NCBI RefSeq assembly: GCF_033439725.1
Contig: NW_026944389.1
Coordinates: forward strand, 1,178,001 to 1,242,000
From: Neurospora tetraspora
Taxonomy: Eukaryota; Ascomycota; Sordariomycetes; Sordariales; Sordariaceae
Direction: 5' to 3'
Length of the DNA stretch: 64,000 nt
The position numbers and the translations under genes were made by a program. Under the pieces are notes generated by a model. It searched no databases. It was not told the DNA's origin and saw only the letters and a list, made by a program, of their open reading frames with translations. Positions 59,001-64,000 of the stretch are shown one piece after another (positions within the stretch are counted from its first letter, which is position 1; every line of letters starts with the position of its first letter).

Positions 59001-59746
59001 TGGCGTTATTATCTCTCTTTTTCCGAACTGGATGGACTATTCGGCCTTATTAATAAAGAAGGTAAAATTATAACGACGGAGGAAATTAAGGAGATTTAGG
59101 CTGCTAATAATCGGCGTATTCTAATTGATCTAGCCGTCGCTCGGATGGTTAGGGTTGGCGAACGGCTTTCTGAAGCCCTCGATTGAGAACTTGCCACCAT
59201 TAAGAAGGTCGATGTATACGTAGGTGACCTTAGAAAGTATACAGATCAGCTTAGGAAGTTCGTTATTACCTAAGATATCACGCTTGGTAATTTTGTATTC
59301 GTCTTTATTATTGGGGAGTTTGACCTGATATAAGGTTTAGTTTTATAGATATAATAGAAATCAATTATATAGGAGTAAGAATTTACAACGATGGTGTGTT
59401 GCCGATTAAGTTCGAGACGGGCACTGTCTGGATTTGCGGTATTGGGTTGATAACGGACCCTAAACCCGGTGGCCTCGTTAGTTGCGCCGTGGTCGAAGCT
59501 CAATTCGAAACCTTCCTAGGCGCTTTTTCCAGTAGGGTACGAGGTTACAAGGGTTATACCCACGTCGCTGCCTAGGTTACTGCCGAGAATGAACGCTGGC
59601 TTCGTATCTTTTTTATTACCTGGTGTCTTGTAACCGCCGATGTATGGGCCACTCAAACCAGACATGTAGATGACGGTTTGGGCGCGTGTTAAGGTATGGC
59701 TAGGGCGTGTTCCCTTTTCCTGCCCCGAAGCTATAGCTGCAGACAT
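56087..59746 (-). pseudogene. UPF1/NAM7-like SF1 helicase gene, RIP-damaged
   Basis: From ATG 59746 (MSAAIASGQEKGTRPSHTL) to the stop at 56087 the frame is largely kept for about 1,200 codons, apart from stops mostly at Gln/Trp codons. N-terminal residues have no recognisable domain. SF1B helicase motifs follow in order: Walker A VSVPSSTGKTTTLNTLML (about 57.88 kb; family GPPGTGKT), motif Ia-like GPTNTAITNFALRIYARG, Walker B VIAIDEVGYMYKADF (about 57.2 kb), motif III SDVKQFPPIIIEF (family GDxxQLPP), and motifs V-VI FQGREGSISVVITGTKEG and ENRLNIILTRQKSGFLIV (family SFQGRE and LNVALTRA). The gene ends in a charged coiled coil of KEEKKL(A/I/V)EEE repeats. The order fits UPF1-family RNA/DNA helicases. 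It is not the PIF1-type helicase of Helitrons. An intron near 58.2-59.2 kb is possible. As read it is dead, but an undamaged relative probably exists. Confidence 0.72.
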
Positions 59747-61153
59747 TGCGAAGGGTATCTGACGGTGTTGCTGGAATGCTACTGAATCGGACCGGACTAC
59801 GTAGTTCTCTCACTGCCCGGCACTCCCCGTTCCGCTCACCCCGATAACACCTCGACGCGATGTTACTACCAAGACCCAATATCTTGCTAAGCGATTAAAT
59901 ACTCCCCAACCGGAGTCGGAGAGTCAATACTGAGTCGAGGCGTTATAGCACCACGCAAAGATGATGCTGAAGATCCGCAAAAAACAAAGGAGGATGGGAC
60001 AGCGAGAGAAGTTTCGAGAACGTAGGCAATACTGGTGAGCATTACCTGGTGACAACTGCGTATGCTGGCGATATGCTGGCGTGGCTGGTTGTTGCGTTCA
60101 AGTATTGTTGAAGTTGGTGGTTGTAGTGTCTTGGACCAGAGGGAGAAGACTAGAGAAGAAAGGGAAAAAGAATGTGGGGGGGCTAAAATACGGGGGCATG
60201 GACCCACAGGGCTGGACAAGGTAGGTGGGGACATGACCCACCCGATAAGATAGTGTGAGTGCGGCCCTGATAAAGCGACTGTGTGCGATTCCAAGCGGCT
60301 TGTATGGGGACGCCCGTCTGACCAATAGCAAAGGTCAACAAACACCCCCAGCTTGGCATCCAGTGCATCGTCGCTCGCGCTGTCGGTGTCAATTCATCAC
60401 CAAATGCGCACTCGAACATCGCGACAAAATTGCGACAACATCACGACCACAACATCGCAACAACAACGTCCCAATGAACACTCCTTTACAACGTAAAAGA
60501 TACACTCTTACGCGGGGGCTTCTCACTAGCTCCCTGCACCCCCGGAATTAACCCTAATACTAACTTTCTGAAAGGCCCGATATAACTCTGCCATTGGTCT
60601 GACAGGCTCCACATAGGCCGTTTGGGGTGTGATCTTTTTCAGGCTGCTAGAGCTGCGCAGTTGGCAGGTGGAGCTAGCCGTTGTACCTTTTTCTAGACTG
60701 CCAGGCCTGGCTGCTTCACATTGTTCGGGGGAGCTCCAGTGTGATTTCAGCAGTCTGGCAGCAGTTTGGCACATAAAGTCTTTATTTGATTAATTGAACT
60801 TTAACGTCTTAGCAGTGTACAGTCTGACATTTCAGCCACACTTACTCCATTTGCCAAAGCCCTAGTCTCTCATAACAGAAGTTCCCAAAATGTCAGCCCC
60901 TATTTTTTCCCCCTCCGGTGGACCGCCCCGCAGCCACATGTGGCGCGTGTCTTGGAGCCTGCGGGTCCCAATGGTGTAACATCATGATTGGTGGGTGGGG
61001 GGGGGGGGGGGAAGAAACCAGGGGCCGGTGCAAGTGGCTGAGCGAATGAGACCACAATTGACATCGTCGCGCGCGCTGTCGGTGTTAATTCAACACCAAG
61101 TGCCATTACCCAGATGCGCACTCAGGTCGAACATAGCAACAATAACGTCCAAA
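59747..61153. other. Intergenic, with upstream element and a duplicated segment
   Basis: The AT-rich tract ends at about 59.94 kb. The rest has ordinary composition. It contains the element shared with the 49.87-kb gene, a pair of related segments (60358-60485 and 61046-61161) and a G-rich run at about 60988-61012. Open frames here are short and unconvincing. Confidence 0.45.
59899..59928. promoter_or_regulatory. 30-bp upstream element shared with the 49.87-kb gene
   Basis: This copy contains ACTCCCCAACCGGAGTCGG and then AGAGT, with an imperfect dyad (ACTCCCC with GGAGAGT). It is about 150 bp upstream of the helicase start at 59746 and is the better preserved of the two copies. Confidence 0.45.
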
Positions 61154-61161
61154 TTAACGTC
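60358..61161 (+). repeat. Pair of related segments flanking 0.56 kb
   Basis: The segments at 60358-60485 and 61046-61161 share CATCGTCGC(T/G)CGCGCTGTCGG, then T(C/T)AATTCA(T/A)CACCAA, GATGCGCACTC, GAACAT(C/A)G and CAACAA(C/T)AACGTCCAAAT. The second copy runs into the 3' end of the aldolase gene. Which copy is older is unclear. Confidence 0.65.
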
Positions 61162-61972
61162 CAAAAGCTCCCACCTCCCTGACCCACAGTTCCCATGGCC
61201 TGCTGATTGTGCCGGATAACGTTTCTGCTGCGTTCCAAGCTTCTGATCGATTTAGGTACCGAATGGCTGGTGACGGCGAAAAGTTATTTGTTGCGGCCGA
61301 TGTTGCACTTAGGGATAACGTAGCTGACTGTATAGCGGCATTCTTCATGGTGTAGATGGCTCGAAACACGGCGTCCTCGATGGATGAAGAGATAGCAGTG
61401 AACCCATGGCCACGCATCAAGGTCACAACGTTTCCACCGTCGAAGGACTTGGCAAGACTCCTCCCCAGATGCTCATGACGGACAAGCATATCAGGAATAT
61501 CGCTGCGGAGATAATGGTCGGCGATGTCCCAGACAGGCGGTCCATCGGTGCTGAGGAAGCCAGCCATGTGGTAACAGGGACGGAGAGGGACGCCTGAAAT
61601 GGTGAAGGGGATGACGGCATCCGCATGGGCATGGACGACGGCAGTGACTTCATTGTGCCGCTTGTAGATTTCGGAGTGAATGAGGCGCTCGACGTACCCT
61701 TGCGGAGCGCCCTCCTCGACAGGCTCAGCGTTTTCGACCCAGTATTGAATCAAATCGTCTTGCGAGGAGACGGCGGCCGGGGGCATGTTCTTGGCCATAA
61801 CAAAGATTTGGGGACGGAGTGGATGACGGAAGGAGAGGTGACCGTAGGCGTCGACAACGCCATGATAATGGAGAATATGACACCCGTGGATGAACTTGCG
61901 GATGGCACTCTCCACAATGGCAGCAGCTTCTGTGGTTGTCATTGCTGCTGTGGGCATTGTTGTACCAGTCAA
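61154..61972 (-). CDS. Class II aldolase/adducin-domain protein
   Basis: A single open frame encodes 272 aa, normal for fungal members. The family includes sugar-phosphate aldolases and epimerases with a Zn site, plus fungal relatives of unknown substrate. Early residues (IRKFIHGCHILHYHGVVDAY, then GHLSFRHP) match the N-terminal helix and the G-H-x-S-x-R signature. Zn ligands fit VVHAHADAVIPF (H-x-H) and LMRGHGFTA (third His). YVERLIHSEIYKRHNEVTAV supplies the catalytic-acid region (Glu at the start of the helix). There are hydrophobic and Asp-rich turns but no signal peptide, so a cytosolic enzyme is likely. The first ATG (61972) is taken; a start at 61957 (MPTAAMTTT) or 61942 is equally possible. 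The substrate cannot be predicted. Confidence 0.88.
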   Translation of the reverse strand: MTGTTMPTAAMTTTEAAAIVESAIRKFIHGCHILHYHGVVDAYGHLSFRHPLRPQIFVMAKNMPPAAVSSQDDLIQYWVENAEPVEEGAPQGYVERLIHSEIYKRHNEVTAVVHAHADAVIPFTISGVPLRPCYHMAGFLSTDGPPVWDIADHYLRSDIPDMLVRHEHLGRSLAKSFDGGNVVTLMRGHGFTAISSSIEDAVFRAIYTMKNAAIQSATLSLSATSAATNNFSPSPAIRYLNRSEAWNAAETLSGTISRPWELWVREVGAFGR

Positions 61973-62832
61973 TCACTGATGCTACAGATGGACGGTGGTT
62001 ATCATCCTCCAGCACACTCAGTTCAAAGGAGACACACGGGGTATAAGACCGGTCAAGCTCCCTTAGAGAATGAGAGTCATGCCGGAGAAAAAGGCATAAC
62101 CGTAACACAGGTGGCTCTTCGTCTCGGGATGTTGGTCAGTCGGTGGCGGGAGTACGAGGCGTCGTGGTCGAACAACCTTTTCGGTGATGTATGCCAATCA
62201 CACTTTCGGGTGGGGAGATAATCGAATCTGCAAGAGGAATGTTTGCGTTGTACTTCTAATGAGTGTGATGCGAGTTGTGTGCCCATTCGATGCACAAAGT
62301 GGTGATGTGGTTGGTAATGAGAAGTCAGGGAAAGGGGAGAAATGGAAGGAGCGAGGTCAGAATTTCCTGTAACTTGAGCATGAATGCCATACAAGACCCT
62401 AACCCCGATCTACTTCCTTTCCTGGCTGGACCAGCGACGTCAATTGCGGGGTTGCGGTTTGGCGATCAGGAACCCGGCGAGCCTAGAATCCACTGTTACA
62501 GGCGGTAACTCCACTAAAAATTCACTGGCGTGTGCTTGGCTCCACCCATGCTCCCTCATTGTATCTTCACCTTTGTATCAACCTCAACTTCAAGAAGTTG
62601 GAAATTTTGGAACTTGAAATCCCTCGAGTTCAGAAAGACTATACAAGAGGAAGAAGCATCAACCGGCCCGACATTGATACCGGCATCGTTAGTCATGAGC
62701 TGATCTTGACGGGCATTGTTCAAGTTTTGTTCTTGTCTCTGCCTCTCAAGTGCACCAGGGCGTCTCGACGACAAACCAAATACCCAAGGGGAACGGACAG
62801 AGACGAAAGGCCAAGTGCTTTTACTCATCGAC
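61973..62832. other. Divergent promoter region between aldolase and TFIIIC genes
   Basis: The two genes point away from each other and share about 860 bp. Small open frames on both strands are not convincing. No TATA-like or other site can be fixed with confidence. Confidence 0.5.
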
Positions 62833-64000
62833 ATGGCTCGCCGAACCACAAGAGGCATAAAAAAGAGCTACGTCGAGGCTCCCATCATTTTCGATGATGA
62901 GGACGAACCCATCCCCGTCACATCCAAGGACTCGGATGATGAGGATTTCGCTGCCCTGGAGCCAGCTCAGGAGGAAGAGGAGGACAAGGATGAAGAAGCC
63001 GACATGGCCGATCCCACCAGTGAAGAAGACCAGGCCGAGGACGAGGACGATGAAGATGATCGCGACGCCGACGGCAAAAAGAACGATCCGTCCTCCCAGC
63101 CCAAGAAACACCGTAATACGGGCGCTGGCATGATCCAGAGCCGCAAAGGATTTCATGACATTCCTCATTATCCCCTCGAGACACGCATTGTAACCCGTGT
63201 CTACGCAGGTCCCTTGAGGCGATATGCGCGGTATAGTGCCCTGCGCGACTCCATGTACGGCCCAGAGTACAACCGTATCAAGATTATATGGGACTTGGAG
63301 ATGCGATGGGCCGAATTTCCCGCTCTGCCACCCAGGTACTTGCCTCACGAACCCCAGGGCATCTGTCCCAGTCCATGGCTCGCGCCCGCCTTCGAGCGGA
63401 CACAGGAACAAAATGCTGCTCGATGGTACAGCAACTGCTACGCCAAGAGTCCCGAGGTACAACAATCCCATTTGCTTTCCAGCCATGAGGGAGAGCATCT
63501 CATTCCTCAAGCCGGAGGCGACCTTGTTACCTTCATTGGGCCCTGGGATCGCCAGGCAGAGCTTCGGTTTACCCAAGGCCAAAGTTTACCGATAACGGCT
63601 TCTGGTCTCCCCACGAGCACATCCGAAGACCAAGAAAAGAGCTCGACCGGCTGGATGCTCGACATTGGAAGTATTCCACTTGCCATGGGCTGGGTTCCAT
63701 CACTCGTCAATACCAAGCAAGTTCTCGCCATAGCAAGCATACCCTTCGCGGATCAAGAACCTAGGAAACAAGAAGACGGTGCAGATAAGCACGAAGCCCC
63801 CGATGCTATGGCTGAAGGCTGCGTCCAGCTTTGGGAGTTCACACCCAAAGAGGCAGGCAAAACGCTGGCTCGACCTTCCACCACCCCAGCGCGGCTGATC
63901 AGGACATTATGCTTCAACTGGGGCCGGCCAAAGCGACTGCAGTGGTGCCCCGTGCCTTACGAGTCAGTCGGTAGTTATGGGCTACTAGCCATACTTACAG
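62833..64000 (+). CDS. TFIIIC (Tfc6-like) WD-repeat subunit, 5' part, runs off the window
   Basis: From ATG 62833 the frame stays open to the window end (389 codons). A basic start (MARRTTRGIKKSYVEAP) leads to a long acidic, disordered segment (residues about 20-90, EDEDDEDDRDADGKK). A conserved block follows: GFHDIPHYPLETRIVTRVYA, GPLRRYARYSALRDSMYGPE, RIKIIWDLEMRWAEFPALPP. The rest begins a WD40-type propeller: VTFIGPWDRQAELRF, GWMLDIGSIPLAMGWVP, VQLWEFTPKEAG, then WGRPKRLQWCPVPYES and GSYGLLAIL. This layout fits the B-block-binding TFIIIC subunit (yeast Tfc6, human GTF3C2), which helps bind tRNA and 5S promoters for Pol III. I rely on layout and resemblance to fungal homologues; another WD-repeat nuclear protein is the alternative. 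The 3' part is missing. Confidence 0.68.
   Translation, partial: MARRTTRGIKKSYVEAPIIFDDEDEPIPVTSKDSDDEDFAALEPAQEEEEDKDEEADMADPTSEEDQAEDEDDEDDRDADGKKNDPSSQPKKHRNTGAGMIQSRKGFHDIPHYPLETRIVTRVYAGPLRRYARYSALRDSMYGPEYNRIKIIWDLEMRWAEFPALPPRYLPHEPQGICPSPWLAPAFERTQEQNAARWYSNCYAKSPEVQQSHLLSSHEGEHLIPQAGGDLVTFIGPWDRQAELRFTQGQSLPITASGLPTSTSEDQEKSSTGWMLDIGSIPLAMGWVPSLVNTKQVLAIASIPFADQEPRKQEDGADKHEAPDAMAEGCVQLWEFTPKEAGKTLARPSTTPARLIRTLCFNWGRPKRLQWCPVPYESVGSYGLLAILT

Noticed and set aside
56087-59746. Helitron helicase
   Set aside because: The motifs are of UPF1 (SF1B, AAA_11/AAA_12) type rather than PIF1. No Rep HUH domain and no CTRR hairpin end were found.
62821-63582. 253-codon minus-strand frame
   Set aside because: It is the antisense of the acidic region of the TFIIIC-like gene. 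Its apparent hydrophobic runs come from reading Asp/Glu codons backwards.

Overview
The window looks like a filamentous ascomycete chromosome, most likely a Sordariomycete. Short GT-AG introns of 50-95 bp, an intron-containing tRNA-Pro, fungal-type genes (ERG3 sterol desaturase, TauD/Jlp1-like dioxygenase, a TFIIIC WD-repeat subunit) and two sharply different base compositions all point that way. The AT-rich stretches show the footprint of repeat-induced point mutation (RIP): coding remains read well except that Gln and Trp codons have become stops, and every AT-rich tract holds repeats. The species cannot be named from the sequence.

Layout. 1-38.2 kb is a transposon island. It opens with a nested set (300-16752) bounded by long, partly matching inverted arms that carry about 60-bp subterminal repeats. 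Inside are a Harbinger DNA transposon (1140-4812, TAA target duplication), two RIP-degraded Tad1-like LINEs (about 5.64-10.74 and 10.78-16.03 kb) and a tRNA-headed SINE-like insert with a 15-bp target duplication (7395-8055). Next comes poorly recognisable AT-rich DNA, a broken low-complexity gene (20.67-25.02 kb) cut by a small LTR element with no coding (22856-24076), and a Copia fossil (25025-31228) holding two solo LTRs. A Gypsy chromodomain remnant follows (32.5-33.2 kb), then a non-coding LTR element (33756-35694) and a gag-only LTR element (35978-38158).

38.6-46.4 kb is ordinary gene-bearing DNA: tRNA-Pro(AGG), ERG3, an unrecognised acidic/serine-rich protein gene, a TauD-family dioxygenase and a Cys-rich single-pass membrane protein that appears to lack its N-terminus. 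A C2H2 protein with eight fingers but no start codon sits exactly at the edge of the next AT-rich tract.

47.2-59.9 kb is a second accessory tract. It holds a RIP-damaged gene of unknown function (47.4-49.9 kb), a less decayed but truncated Harbinger element with its Myb/SANT gene, its DDE transposase and apparent passenger sequence (51.5-55.8 kb), and a RIP-damaged UPF1-like SF1 helicase gene (56.1-59.7 kb). The unknown gene and the helicase share a 30-bp sequence upstream of their starts (26 of 30 positions identical). This is the most unusual pattern in the window.

59.9-64 kb returns to ordinary DNA: a class II aldolase/adducin-domain gene and the 5' part of a gene for a TFIIIC (Tfc6-like) WD-repeat subunit that runs off the window. 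ERG3, TauD, aldolase and TFIIIC do not form a pathway; they are unrelated neighbours around the islands.
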